The notes: generated by a model not told the origin, from the letters alone. DNA of 64,000 nucleotides from Streptomyces violaceoruber (GCF_033406955.1 NZ_CP137734.1:5952001-6016000); one strand, 5' to 3'; positions 49,555 through 58,851 are shown, numbered from the stretch's first letter. Translations and numbers: made by a program.

Positions 49555-51024
49555 ATGACACTCATGCTCGAAGCCACCGGTTCCCCCGCCTCCGCCACCG
49601 CGCGGATATCCCCGCGCCGTACTCCGCCCACCTGGCTGGTCGTGGCGCTCGCCTGCGCCGGACAGTTCCTGGTCGTGCTCGACGTGTCCGTCGTCAACGT
49701 CGCCCTGCCCTCGATGCGGGCCGACCTCGGCCTGAGCGCGCAGGGGCTCCAGTGGGTGGTCAACGCCTACGCCATCGCCTTCGCCGGGTTCATGCTGCTC
49801 GGCGGGCGGGCCGGCGACCTCTACGGGCGCAAGCGGATGTTCCTGGTCGGGCTCGGGCTCTTCACGCTGGCCTCGCTGGGCGGCGGCCTCGCCCAGGAGG
49901 GCTGGCAGCTGCTGGTCGCGCGCGCCCTGCAAGGGCTCGGAGCGGCCGTACTCGCCCCCTCGACGCTGACGATCCTGACCGCCGCGGTGCCGGAGGGCGC
50001 GGCGCGGGCCCGCGCGATCGCGACCTGGACCGCCGTGGGCGCGGGCGGCGGCGCCGCGGGCGGGCTGGTGGGCGGTGCCCTGGTGGACGGGCTGTCCTGG
50101 CGCTGGGTGCTGCTGATCAACGTGCCGGTGGGCGCGGTCGTGCTGGCCGGTGCCGCGCTGTGGCTGGCCGAGAGCACGGGCGGTCCGCGGCGCCGGCTCG
50201 ACCTGCCCGGCGCGCTGCTGGTGACCGCCGGTCTCGCCACGCTGGCCTACGGCATCTCGCAGACCGAGTCCGAGGGGTGGGCGGCGCCGGCGGCCCTGGT
50301 GCCGCTGTCGGCCGGACTCGCGCTGCTCGGGCTCTTCCTCCTCGTCGAGGCGCGGACGGCGGCGCCGCTGATGCCGCTCGGGCTGCTGCGGCTGCGGTCG
50401 GTGGCGTCGGCGAACGTGGCGATGCTGGTGTCCGGCTCGTCTATGTTCTCGATGTGGTTCTTCATGACCCTGTACGCGCAGAACGTGCTGGGCTACTCGC
50501 CGCTGGAGGCCGGAGTCGCCCTGGTGCCCAGCTCCCTGGCGGTGATCCTCGGCTCGAAGGCGGCCCCGCGGTTCATGCCGGTGCTCGGGGCCCGGAACGT
50601 GGCCGTGCTCGGCACGCTGGTCGCGGCGGTCGGTTTCGGCTGGCAGTCCACGATGACCGCCGACGGCGGCTATCTGACCGCGATCATGATCCCCGGCGTA
50701 CTGATGATGCTGGGCGCGGGCATCGCGGCGACCCCGCTGGCCTCGCTGGCCATCTCCGGCGCGGCACCCGGGGACGCCGGACTGGTCTCCGGGCTGATCA
50801 ACACCTCCCGGACGATGGGCGGTTCGCTGGGACTCGCGGTGATGTCGACGATCGCGGCCACTCGGGCCGGGGGCGAGGACGCGGGCCCGGTGGCCCTGAC
50901 GGACGGCTACGCGCTGGTCTTCCGCACGGCGGCGGTGGTCCTGGTCGCCGCGGCCCTGCTGATGTGGACGTGGCTCCCGGCAGGACGCCCGAAGCCCGAA
51001 CTGAAGGCCCACAGCACAGACTGA
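49555..51024 (+). CDS. DHA2-family MFS efflux transporter
   Basis: 489 residues from ATG 49555. Helix 1 has the DHA2 signature LDVSVVNVALPSMRADLGLS, motif A is GRAGDLYGRKRMF, and helix 5 has VGAGGGAAGGLVGGALVDG (motif C-like). The helix count is 14. Actinobacterial relatives export drugs or secondary metabolites. No TetR or MarR regulator is next to it. It stands divergent to another DHA2 gene. Confidence 0.9.
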   Translation: MTLMLEATGSPASATARISPRRTPPTWLVVALACAGQFLVVLDVSVVNVALPSMRADLGLSAQGLQWVVNAYAIAFAGFMLLGGRAGDLYGRKRMFLVGLGLFTLASLGGGLAQEGWQLLVARALQGLGAAVLAPSTLTILTAAVPEGAARARAIATWTAVGAGGGAAGGLVGGALVDGLSWRWVLLINVPVGAVVLAGAALWLAESTGGPRRRLDLPGALLVTAGLATLAYGISQTESEGWAAPAALVPLSAGLALLGLFLLVEARTAAPLMPLGLLRLRSVASANVAMLVSGSSMFSMWFFMTLYAQNVLGYSPLEAGVALVPSSLAVILGSKAAPRFMPVLGARNVAVLGTLVAAVGFGWQSTMTADGGYLTAIMIPGVLMMLGAGIAATPLASLAISGAAPGDAGLVSGLINTSRTMGGSLGLAVMSTIAATRAGGEDAGPVALTDGYALVFRTAAVVLVAAALLMWTWLPAGRPKPELKAHSTD

Positions 51025-51049
51025 CCACCCCAAGGGGCCCCTTCTGCCG

Positions 51050-51370
51050 CCGGGCTGCCGGAGCGCCCCTGAAAGGGGCGCGGGGAACTGCGCGAGCAAC
51101 TCCCACCGGCCGGCGGCCGACAATCCGCGCCCGCCCGCGCCCGCCCGGGACACCCCGTCTCGCCGGGCTGCTGGAGCGCCCCTAAGGGGCGCGGGGAACT
51201 GCGCGAGCAACCCCCACCGGCCCGCGGCCGACAATCCGCGCCCGCCCGGGCCTGCCCGGGGCACCCTGTCTCGCCGGGTTCCTGGAGCGCCCCTCAAAGG
51301 GGCGCGGGGAACTGCGCGAGCAACCCCCACCGGCCCGCGGCCGACGAACCACGCCCGCCCGTGCCCGACG
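51050..51370. repeat. Three tandem copies of a ~112-bp intergenic element
   Basis: Copies begin near 51051, 51164 and 51275 (periods 113 and 111). Each starts with cgggctgccggag-like sequence, then a hairpin gcgcccct/aggggcgc (51063-51081, 51176-51192, 51287-51305), then gcggggaactgcgcgagcaac and a Cys/Gly-codon-like GC-rich tail. From memory, single copies of this hairpin plus ggggaactgcgcga are widespread between Streptomyces genes. It fills the gap after the DHA2 gene; no gene is seen here. Confidence 0.85.
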
Positions 51371-51392
51371 GACCCTCACCCCGGGGCCGGAC

Positions 51393-52025
51393 CTAGAGCC
51401 ACCCCTGCCCCCGCGCCGCGCGCAGCGCCTCCGCACGGTTGCGCGTGCCGGTCTTGCCGATCGCCGCGGACAGGTAGTTGCGGACCGTGGACTCGGACAG
51501 GTGCAGCGCGCCGGCGATGTCGGCGACCGTCGCGCCGTCCGCCGAGGCCCGCAGGACGTCGCACTCCCGCGCGGTGAGCGGGCTGGGACCCGCGCTGAGC
51601 GCGGCGGCGGCGAGCGCCGGGTCGACGACCGTCTCGCCGCCCAGCACCCGACGGATCGCCCCGGCCAGCTCCTCCACCGGGCCGTCCTTGACGAGGAAAC
51701 CGGCGGCGCCCGCCTCCATGGCCCGCCGCAGGTACCCGGGGCGGCCGAACGTGGTCAGGATCAGCACCCGGCAGCCGGGCGCCCGCTCCCGCAGTTCGGC
51801 GGCGGCGTCCAGGCCGCTCAGGCCCGGCAGTTCGATGTCGAGGAGGGCGATGTCGGGGCGGTGCGTGAGCGCGGCGGCGACGATCTCGTCCCCGGCCGAC
51901 ACCTGAGCGACCACCTCGATGTCGTCCTCCATCCCGAGCAGCAGCGCGAGCGCGCCCCGCATCATGCCCTGGTCCTCGGCGAGGAGGACGCGAACGGGGT
52001 GGGCGCGGGGCGTCTCGTCGGTCAC
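51393..52025 (-). CDS. NarL/LuxR-type response regulator
   Basis: 210 residues from GTG 52025. Receiver domain with acidic pocket (LLAEDQG), phospho-acceptor Asp63 (ALLDIELPG) and Lys113 (FLVKDGP). The C-terminal LuxR helix-turn-helix is LTARECDVLRASADGATVAD with HLSESTVRNYLS. It pairs with the histidine kinase encoded 133 bp upstream. DesR/LiaR-type systems of this layout often control the ABC exporter next to them. Confidence 0.92.
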   Translation of the reverse strand: MTDETPRAHPVRVLLAEDQGMMRGALALLLGMEDDIEVVAQVSAGDEIVAAALTHRPDIALLDIELPGLSGLDAAAELRERAPGCRVLILTTFGRPGYLRRAMEAGAAGFLVKDGPVEELAGAIRRVLGGETVVDPALAAAALSAGPSPLTARECDVLRASADGATVADIAGALHLSESTVRNYLSAAIGKTGTRNRAEALRAARGQGWL

Positions 52026-52074
52026 GGGGAAAGGGTAGAGGGGGCAGGCGTCGGAGGGCATCGGGCGGAGGTCA

Positions 52075-52138
52075 CGCACCGGAGGGCACACGCACCGGAG
52101 GGCACACGCACCGGAGGGCAGGCGCACCGGAGGCCCGG
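52075..52138. repeat. Four tandem 16-bp units between kinase and response regulator genes
   Basis: Units of cgcaccggagggcaca type at 52075, 52091, 52107 and 52123, the last two slightly changed, in the 133-bp gap between kinase stop and regulator start. Each unit carries a GGAGGG ribosome-site-like core. They may be a slippage product or a multi-site regulatory element. Confidence 0.8.
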
Positions 52139-52158
52139 CGCCTCGCACGGCACGGGTG

Positions 52159-53394
52159 CTACGCCGGTGCGCGCACCGGTTCCCCCTCCGCCGGAACCGG
52201 CAGCTCCGCCGTCACCGAGAACCCGCCCCGCGGTGCCACCCCCGCCGTCAGCGACCCGCCCGCCGCGGCGAGGCGTTCCCTGAGCCCGGTCAGACCGGTG
52301 CCCGGCCCCTGCGGGGAGAGGGCGGCGCCCGTGCCGTCGTCCGTGACCGTCAGCCGGACCCGGTCCGCGCTGCCCGCGACCGCGATCTCGCACCGGCTCG
52401 CCCCGCTGTGCCGTACGACGTTGGTGACCGCCTCCCGCACCACCCACCCCAGCAGCGCCTCCGCCTGCGGGGGCAGCGGCGGTCCTGAGCGGCGCACCAC
52501 CGGGTCCACGTCCGCCGCGCTCAGCGCGGAGCGGGCCCGGTCCAGCTCGGTGCCGAGGCTGCCCTCCCGGTAGCCGGTGACCGCCTCGCGGACCTCGGTC
52601 AGCGCCTGGCGGCCGACCGACTCGATGTCCGTGATCTGGGTCAGCGCCGCGTCCAGGTCGCGGGGCGCCAGCCGCCGGGCGGCCTCCGACTTGACCACGA
52701 TCACCGACAGCGTGTGTCCCAGCAGGTCGTGCAGGTCCCGCGAGAACCGCAGCCGCTCCTCGGCCACCGCCCGCGTGGCCAGTTCCTCCCGGGCGGCCCG
52801 CAACTGCCGTACGGCGTCGGACAGGCTCAGGATCGCGGCCGTCACCATCGTCGACAGGAAGGTCCCGTAGGCGATGTTCAGGCCCGTCCAGCCGTCCTTG
52901 ATGCCCGCCACCGCACCGGCCACCACCGCCAGCGACCAGCCCCACCGGCCCAGCCATCGGCCGCGCAGCGCCGCCCCCGCGGCCAGGCCGAGCAGCGGGA
53001 AGAAGAGCAGCCAACTGCCCCCGTACGCAAGAGCCAGACCACAGGTCACCAGCGCCATGGCGGCCAGCGCCAGCCGCGTGGACGGCGACTGGCGCAACTC
53101 CTTGTCGAAGGAGCGGAAGGCGACGTAGATGTAGAGCGAGTTGAAGACGAACAGGCCGAGGCCGCCGATCCAGGGGTTGGCGCTGTTCCCCTGGAAGATG
53201 TTCGCCAGGCTGCCCAGGCCCATCAGCAGCCACGGCAGCAGCGTGAAACCGGTGGGCGGCGGCCCCATCCGCTCCGGCTGCTCGCCCGCCCCCGCCCCCG
53301 CCCCCGCCGCCCCGGCCGGATCCGGCTGCCGTGCCAGCTGCCACGCGTCCAGACGGCACGACATCCCGCGCAGCCGCCCTCGGGTCCCGGTCAT
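52159..53394 (-). CDS. NarL-type sensor histidine kinase
   Basis: 411 residues from ATG 53394. About five hydrophobic segments (50-185) form a membrane sensor without a large outer domain, as in DesK. The HisKA_3 box is FSRDLHDLLGHTLS with His222; the ATPase has VVREAVTNVVRHSGAS (N box), DDGTGA and GTGLTGLRERLAAAGG. It phosphorylates the response regulator downstream and probably monitors the membrane or transporter state. Confidence 0.92.
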   Translation of the reverse strand: MTGTRGRLRGMSCRLDAWQLARQPDPAGAAGAGAGAGEQPERMGPPPTGFTLLPWLLMGLGSLANIFQGNSANPWIGGLGLFVFNSLYIYVAFRSFDKELRQSPSTRLALAAMALVTCGLALAYGGSWLLFFPLLGLAAGAALRGRWLGRWGWSLAVVAGAVAGIKDGWTGLNIAYGTFLSTMVTAAILSLSDAVRQLRAAREELATRAVAEERLRFSRDLHDLLGHTLSVIVVKSEAARRLAPRDLDAALTQITDIESVGRQALTEVREAVTGYREGSLGTELDRARSALSAADVDPVVRRSGPPLPPQAEALLGWVVREAVTNVVRHSGASRCEIAVAGSADRVRLTVTDDGTGAALSPQGPGTGLTGLRERLAAAGGSLTAGVAPRGGFSVTAELPVPAEGEPVRAPA

Positions 53395-53431
53395 GGGTCT
53401 CGGCTCCCTTCCACTCCGGCGCCCGCGGCGC

Positions 53432-54148
53432 TCAGTCGTTCGCCGTGCCGCGGCGGTAGGACAGGACGGCGTACGCGCCGAAGGCCAGCAGCCACCCCGT
53501 CAGGACGAGAATGGCACCCGCGTCGGGCGCGTGCCCCGTGGCGACCGAGGTGCCCAGTTGCGCGAAACGGTTGGTCGGGGTGTACGCCGACACCGTGCGC
53601 AGCCACTCCGGGAACAGCACCAGCGGGAACCACAGCCCGCCGAGCACCGCGAGACCGAGGTTGGCCACCATGTTCGCCACACCCGTGGTCTGCCCGGTCA
53701 GCCGGTAGCCGTTGCCCAGCCCCAGCAGCGTGAACGGCACCGACCCGAACCACAGCAGCAGCGCCAGCGCCGCCCACTGCCAGGCGTCCAGCCGTACGCC
53801 GTTGAGCAGACCGCCCGCGGCGAGCACCGCCGTGATCGCGGGCAGCACGGTGACCGAGGCGGTCAGGGCGCGGCCCACGACCACCTGGTGGGGGCGCATC
53901 GGAGTCACCCGCAACTGCCGCAGCCAGCCGATGGCACGGTCCTCGGCGACCCCGCCGCCGGTGTTGAGGGCGGAGCCGACCGCGCCGTACGCGGCCATGC
54001 CGACCATCGCGCCCGTCTTCCACTCGCCCGCGTCGCCCCCGAGGTTGGTGAACAGCAGGTACATCAGCACCGGCATGGCGACACCGCCGACCACGAAGCC
54101 GGGGTCGCGCAGGGTGCGGCGCGTCTCAAGGATCAGGTAGTCCCTCAT
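53432..54148 (-). CDS. ABC-2 type exporter permease
   Basis: 238 residues with six hydrophobic segments, starting with RDYLILETRRTLRDPGF, a typical ABC2 amphipathic start. Its ATG overlaps the ATPase stop by four bases (ATGA). It forms the membrane half of an exporter with the ATPase and is followed by the kinase gene. Confidence 0.9.
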   Translation of the reverse strand: MRDYLILETRRTLRDPGFVVGGVAMPVLMYLLFTNLGGDAGEWKTGAMVGMAAYGAVGSALNTGGGVAEDRAIGWLRQLRVTPMRPHQVVVGRALTASVTVLPAITAVLAAGGLLNGVRLDAWQWAALALLLWFGSVPFTLLGLGNGYRLTGQTTGVANMVANLGLAVLGGLWFPLVLFPEWLRTVSAYTPTNRFAQLGTSVATGHAPDAGAILVLTGWLLAFGAYAVLSYRRGTAND

Positions 54149-55071
54149 CGCACGCTCTCCTTCTCCGGCACCGGTGCCGCCGTCGTCAGGGCCAGGAACG
54201 CGTCGTCCAGGGACGCGGGGGCGACCTCCAGGCCGCGTATCGCGCCGAGCCGCGCGAGGGCGATCACGGTCGCGTCGGAGTCCTCGGTGCGCAGCAGCGC
54301 GCGGTCCCCGCGCACCTCCAGCGAGCGGACCCCGGGCAGCAGCGTCAGGTCCTCGGTGGCCCGGCCGGCCAGGTCGAAGGAGACGCGGCTGCCGCCCGCC
54401 GCCCGGCGCAGCTCGTCACCGGTGCCGTCCGCGACGATCCGTCCCCGGTCGACGACCAGGATCCGGTCGGCGTGCGCCTCGGCCTCCTCCAGGTAATGGG
54501 TGGAGAACAGGACCGTGCTGCCGCGCCGGGCGTACGCCCGCATCGAGTGCCAGAAGGCGTGCCGGGCCTCCACGTCCAGGGCCGCCGTCGGTTCGTCCAG
54601 GACCAGCAGGTCGGGGCGGCCGGCCAGGGCGAGCGCGAACCGCACGCGCTGGGTCTGCCCGCCGGACAGCCGGTCCACGCGCCGCCCGGCCAACTGCGCG
54701 ATCCCGGCCAGCTCCAGGGCCTGCCCCACCGGCATCGGCGCCGGATAACGGCCGGCCACGAAGGCCACCAGTTCGCCCACCGTGACCCGGGGCACCGCCC
54801 GCGCCTCCTGGAGCATCGCGCCCACCCGGCCGGCGCGCACGGCACGCTCCGCAGGCCCGCCGAACAGCTCCACGGTGCCCGCGTCGGGCGGACACAGGCC
54901 GAGCAGCAGCGCGATCGTCGTCGACTTGCCCGCGCCGTTGCGGCCGAGCAGCGCGACCGTCTCGCCGCACCCGATGCGCAGGTCCACGCCGTCGACGGCG
55001 CGGACGTCACCGTAGGCCTTGGCCGCTCCCGTGAAGGCTACGGCGGGGGTGGTGCCCTCTGTCGGTCTCAT
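54145..55071 (-). CDS. ABC exporter ATP-binding protein
   Basis: 308 residues from ATG 55071. Walker A GRNGAGKST, signature RLSGGQTQRVRF, Walker B LLVLDEPTAALD and switch His in FSTHYLEEAE. The DrrA-like C-terminal domain (FLALTTAAP) is present. With the permease and the two-component system it forms a four-gene operon, typical of peptide antibiotic or lipid-stress exporters. Substrate unknown. Confidence 0.92.
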   Translation of the reverse strand: MRPTEGTTPAVAFTGAAKAYGDVRAVDGVDLRIGCGETVALLGRNGAGKSTTIALLLGLCPPDAGTVELFGGPAERAVRAGRVGAMLQEARAVPRVTVGELVAFVAGRYPAPMPVGQALELAGIAQLAGRRVDRLSGGQTQRVRFALALAGRPDLLVLDEPTAALDVEARHAFWHSMRAYARRGSTVLFSTHYLEEAEAHADRILVVDRGRIVADGTGDELRRAAGGSRVSFDLAGRATEDLTLLPGVRSLEVRGDRALLRTEDSDATVIALARLGAIRGLEVAPASLDDAFLALTTAAPVPEKESVR

Positions 55072-55214
55072 ACCGGTGACGCTACGGAGCCGGCCCGGAC
55101 GGGCGGCAGAGGCGGTTGTCCGGAGTTGGCGATGACAAATGTCATGGGCGGCCGGCGTCCCGTACGGTCGGGGTGTCCGTGATCGTCGTCGTGTCCGGGA
55201 GGAGCAGGAGGGCC

Positions 55215-56111
55215 ATGCCCGTCGACGCAGCCGGGGCGCTCGCCGCCGCACCCCGGGTCCGTGAGATCGCCTGGGACCACAAGGACGTCCAGCTCTACCA
55301 CCTGGGCATCGGCGCCGGACGGCCCGCCACCGACCCGCGTGAGCTGCGCTACACCCTGGAGTCCCGGCTGCACGTCCTGCCGAGCTTCGCGACGGTGGCC
55401 GGCGGCGGCGCCCCGGGGGTGATCGGCACCCTGTCCGCGCCCGGCGTCGACGTCGACCTCGCCCGCGTCCTGCACGGCGGGCAGCGTCTGCGCCTGCACC
55501 GGCCCGTCCCGGTGCGCGGCCGGGCGAGCGCGGCCTCGCGCATCGTCGCCGTGTACGACAAGGGCACCGCGGCCGTACTCGTACTGCGCACCGAGGTCAC
55601 CGACGCGGACGGGCCGCTGTGGACCGACGAGGCCGAGGTCTTCGTCCGCGGGGAAGGCGGCTGGGGCGGTGAGCGGGGCCCGTCCGGACGCCCCTCGCCA
55701 CCGCCCGCCGCCCCGCCGGACCAGATCGTGGACCGGGCCGTACGGGAGGACCAGGCGCTGCTCTACCGGCTCTCCGGCGACTGGAACCCCCTGCACGCCG
55801 ACCCGGAGTTCGCGGCGCGGGCCGGCTTCGAACGGCCCGTGCTGCACGGCCTGTGCACCTACGGCGCCACACTCAAGGCGGTCGTCGACACACTGCTGGA
55901 CGGCGACGTGACCCGGGTGCGCGACTACCGCACGCGGTTCGCCGGAGTGGTGTACCCGGGGGAGACGCTGCGGGTGCGGATGTGGCGGACCGCCGGAACG
56001 GGGGGCGCCGGGGCCGGCGGCGCCCGGACGGGGGAGGCGCGGGTGGCGGTGAACGCCGTGGAGCGCGACGACGCGCCCGTCCTCACCGAAACGGTCGTCC
56101 GGTACGGGTGA
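55215..56111 (+). CDS. MaoC-like double hot-dog enoyl-CoA hydratase
   Basis: 298 residues. ATG 55215 is chosen since AGGAGGG precedes it. Two hot-dog halves are present. The second carries the hydratase 2 motif LYRLSGDWNPLHADPEFAAR with catalytic Asp and His, and FERPVLHGLCTYG after it. Actinobacterial enzymes of this type hydrate trans-2-enoyl-CoA in beta-oxidation or side-chain breakdown. No other beta-oxidation gene is adjacent, and it is divergent from the ABC operon. Confidence 0.88.
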   Translation: MPVDAAGALAAAPRVREIAWDHKDVQLYHLGIGAGRPATDPRELRYTLESRLHVLPSFATVAGGGAPGVIGTLSAPGVDVDLARVLHGGQRLRLHRPVPVRGRASAASRIVAVYDKGTAAVLVLRTEVTDADGPLWTDEAEVFVRGEGGWGGERGPSGRPSPPPAAPPDQIVDRAVREDQALLYRLSGDWNPLHADPEFAARAGFERPVLHGLCTYGATLKAVVDTLLDGDVTRVRDYRTRFAGVVYPGETLRVRMWRTAGTGGAGAGGARTGEARVAVNAVERDDAPVLTETVVRYG

Positions 56112-56176
56112 CGGCAGCCGGATGACGGCAGCCGGTTGACGACAACCGGATGACGACAACCGGATGACGACAACGG
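56109..56176. repeat. Tandem 14-bp units at the end of the MaoC gene
   Basis: Five units, tgacggcagccgga twice and tgacgacaaccgga three times (the last one shortened), start in the stop codon region of the hydratase gene. They supply several TGA codons in a row and may act as a stop-and-spacer element. Confidence 0.8.
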
Positions 56177-56260
56177 CCCCGTCCGCCGGATGCGACGAAC
56201 GGGGCCGGAGCCGCTTGCTTTCGTGTGTGCCTGTGCCTGTGCTTGTCCTCGCGCGGGCCG

Positions 56261-56428
56261 TCAGGCGGCCGTCTTGGACTCCTCGGCCGGCTTGCGGTGG
56301 CGGCCCTGGGGAGTCACCACGCCCTCCTGGCTGGAGACCGGTCCGCGGTGCTTGCCGTGGCCGGTGTCGGTCTCGGAAACGTCGGCACCGGCGGCCTGCA
56401 TCGGCTGGGTCGTGCTGGCGTCGTTCAT
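56261..56428 (-). CDS. Small hydrophilic protein, 55 residues
   Basis: Reads MNDASTTQPMQAAGADVSE, then TDTGHGKHRGPVSSQEG, and ends RKPAEESKTAA before TGA. ATG 56428 has GGTGA about ten bases upstream. Codon third positions are GC-rich like true genes. It is charged, with no membrane segment, cysteine or signal. It sits alone between two transcription units. No function can be assigned; small peptides of this composition are common in Streptomyces. Confidence 0.55.
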   Translation of the reverse strand: MNDASTTQPMQAAGADVSETDTGHGKHRGPVSSQEGVVTPQGRHRKPAEESKTAA

Positions 56429-56525
56429 CGGAAGGAATTCACCCCGTCAACATGATCTTTCCTACAGCCGGGCGAGTCTAACCGGCACACCTCGGGCCGA
56501 ATCCAGGCGGCCACGCCAACCGGCA

Positions 56526-57785
56526 CTACTTCGTTACAAGCCGTGCCAGCGGGGCCTGTTGCAGTGGCACGGGGCAAGGCCGACCGGGTGCGGAGGCGTG
56601 CGTCGACGGGCCCGTTGCGGCGGGGTCACCGGACCCGTCATGAGCCGATTCCTCCGTATCCTCCGTATCCGCGGTGTCCGCAGCATCCCCAGGGCCTCCC
56701 GGGTCTCCCTCGTCCCCCGCGTCGTTCGCCCCCTCCGTCCGTCCACCGCCCGCGTCGGGTGCGGCCAGCCGGGCCACGCCGCACGGCGACTGCGGTGTGG
56801 AGCAGGGCAGTCGCAGCTCCCCGTCCGGGGTCCACAGCCCGGCGCCCGTCAACCAGCCCTCGGGGGCGGGAAGATGCCGCACCCGCCGATCGGCGGGCCG
56901 CCACACCCCGACCCAGCTGCCGAACGCGCCGTCCACCCGCAGGGCCACCGCACAGCGCTCCGGGGTCAGCACCTGGCCCGGCTGGATCGCGAACGGCGTC
57001 ACGACGCAGTCCGGCATGCGCAGGCACTCCGGGAAGCGCACCGGCAGCGTGCTGCCGAGCACGCCCCAGCCGAGCCGCTGCCGCCCCGGCGAGGGGGCGT
57101 CCGAGCCGATCAGCACCAGCCCGCTGTCGGGGTCGGCCAGCAGGAGCCGGTCGTCGCTGTCCGCGGCGATCTGCAGCAGCGGCGAGACCTCGCCGCCCCG
57201 TTCCAGGTCCACCACGACCGCCTTGGTGCGCCCGCCGGTCTCCTGGTCCACCGCCAGCATCCGGCCCGTGCGGTCCAGCCAGACCCCGCCCGAGCAGCGG
57301 CCGGGGATCTCCGCCACCCGCTCCGGTCCGAAGGCGCCGCCCGCGACCTCCCACAGCACCGTCGAACGGGGACCGGCCGCGAGGGCGTACGCCCGCTCGC
57401 CGCCCGGGGCCGGCGGCAGCAACCGCGGTCCGGTGGTGTCCGCCGGGCACTCGACCGCGCCGAGCGGCAGCTCGCCGGTGCCGGGCCCGGTCGGGTACAG
57501 CAGCGCGAAGACGTGCCGCCCGGCGGCGACGCGGTGGACCAGGACCCGTCCGTCGCCCATCGGCTGCACCTCGGTGCCCGCCTCCTCGGGCTGGTTGCCC
57601 GGCAGCGGCACCGCGTACGGCTCGGGGCCGTCCAGGGTCCAGCGCTCCGGGTACCAGGAGTCGCCGTCCTGCCCGCTCCGGGCGAGACGCGCGGCGTAGG
57701 CACCCGCCGCGGTGATGCTGCAGCCCGCCCGCGGGGCCCCGCTGTTCCCGGGGTCCGCCGAGGGCTCGATCGCACAGGCCGTCAT
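56526..57785 (-). CDS. Hypothetical protein with beta-propeller-like repeats
   Basis: 419 residues from ATG 57785, preceded by GGAGGTGA at seven bases, one of the best ribosome sites in the window. No signal peptide. The sequence is beta-rich with repeated blades of the form RTKAVVVDLERGGEVSPLLQ, RLLLADPDSGLVLIGSD and WVGVWRPADRRVRHLP, suggestive of a propeller. The C-terminal ~60 residues are acidic and low complexity. It could be a cytosolic scaffold or sensor. No catalytic motif is seen. Confidence 0.65.
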   Translation of the reverse strand: MTACAIEPSADPGNSGAPRAGCSITAAGAYAARLARSGQDGDSWYPERWTLDGPEPYAVPLPGNQPEEAGTEVQPMGDGRVLVHRVAAGRHVFALLYPTGPGTGELPLGAVECPADTTGPRLLPPAPGGERAYALAAGPRSTVLWEVAGGAFGPERVAEIPGRCSGGVWLDRTGRMLAVDQETGGRTKAVVVDLERGGEVSPLLQIAADSDDRLLLADPDSGLVLIGSDAPSPGRQRLGWGVLGSTLPVRFPECLRMPDCVVTPFAIQPGQVLTPERCAVALRVDGAFGSWVGVWRPADRRVRHLPAPEGWLTGAGLWTPDGELRLPCSTPQSPCGVARLAAPDAGGGRTEGANDAGDEGDPGGPGDAADTADTEDTEESAHDGSGDPAATGPSTHASAPGRPCPVPLQQAPLARLVTK

Positions 57786-57993
57786 CGTTCGGTCACCTCC
57801 GGCGACGAAGCTAGTTTTCGTACGCACGGGCGGGGGACCGGAGCGGCCCCCATCACACATACGTGTGTCACAGGAACGATTCGCCTGAGGGAAGGGCACG
57901 GTGTGTGCTGCGCCGGACCGGCCGGTCGCGGGCGCGGGCGGGGAGTGCGTCCGCGGGTACAACGGCGCAGAACCTCCAGGTAGCCTTGCACGC

Positions 57994-58851
57994 GTGCCCC
58001 GTCTGTCAGAAGTCATCGCCGCGCTGGACGCCCTGTGGCCCGCCGAGCGGGCCGAGTCCTGGGACGCGGTCGGCACCGTCGTGGGCGAGCCCGACCAGGA
58101 GGTCACGCGGGTCCTGTTCGCGGTGGACCCCGTCCAGGAGATCGTCGACGAGGCGGTGAAGCTGGGCGCCGACCTGCTCGTCACCCACCACCCGCTGTAT
58201 CTGCGCGGGACGACGACGGTCGCGGCGTCCACCTTCAAGGGCCGCGTCGTGCACACGCTCATCAAGAACGACATCGCCCTGCACGTCGCCCACACCAACG
58301 CCGACACCGCCGACCCGGGCGTCTCCGACGCGCTGGCCGGCGCCCTCGACCTGAACGTCGTACGGCCCCTGGTGCCGGACCCGAGCGACCCCGAGGGGCG
58401 CCGCGGCCTGGGCCGGGTGTGCGAGCCGACGCACCCCCTGACGGTCCGCGAGCTGGCCGCCCGTGCCGCCGAGCTGCTGCCCGCCACGGCGCAGGGCATC
58501 CGCGTCGCCGGCGACCCGGAGGCGACCGTGCGCACCGTCGCCGTCAGCGGCGGCTCCGGCGACAGCCTCTTCGACCACGTGCGGGCGGCCGGCGTCGACG
58601 CCTTCCTCACCGCGGACCTGCGCCACCACCCGGTCTCGGAAGCCCGCGCCCACAGCCCCCTGGCGCTGCTCGACGCGGCGCACTGGGCCACCGAGTGGCC
58701 CTGGTGCGAGCTGGGCGCCGCCCAGCTCGACGAGATCTCCGACCGCCACGGCTGGGACCTCCGGGTCCACGTCTCGAAGACGGTCACCGACCCCTGGACC
58801 GCCCACGTGGCGTCCGCCCCTACCTCTAGCGCAATGGGAGCCCCCAACTGA
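57994..58851 (+). CDS. Nif3-like dinuclear metal centre protein
   Basis: 285 residues. GTG 57994 is chosen over the longer frame because the family starts with a helix like LSEVIAALDALWP and TAGCCT (57981-57986) sits 7 bases upstream as a -10 box, giving a nearly leaderless mRNA. Metal ligands are the His pair in LLVTHHPLYLRG, Asp in AHTNADTADPG, and a C-terminal His region. Nif3 family members form hexamers with two metals; some act as GTP cyclohydrolase-like or DNA/RNA-associated proteins, not settled. It overlaps the zinc-ribbon gene. Confidence 0.9.
   Translation: MPRLSEVIAALDALWPAERAESWDAVGTVVGEPDQEVTRVLFAVDPVQEIVDEAVKLGADLLVTHHPLYLRGTTTVAASTFKGRVVHTLIKNDIALHVAHTNADTADPGVSDALAGALDLNVVRPLVPDPSDPEGRRGLGRVCEPTHPLTVRELAARAAELLPATAQGIRVAGDPEATVRTVAVSGGSGDSLFDHVRAAGVDAFLTADLRHHPVSEARAHSPLALLDAAHWATEWPWCELGAAQLDEISDRHGWDLRVHVSKTVTDPWTAHVASAPTSSAMGAPN

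Noticed and set aside
55215..56111. Start of the MaoC gene at 55116
   Set aside because: The longer frame begins without a ribosome site; ATG 55215 has AGGAGGG at the right distance and opens the conserved domain.
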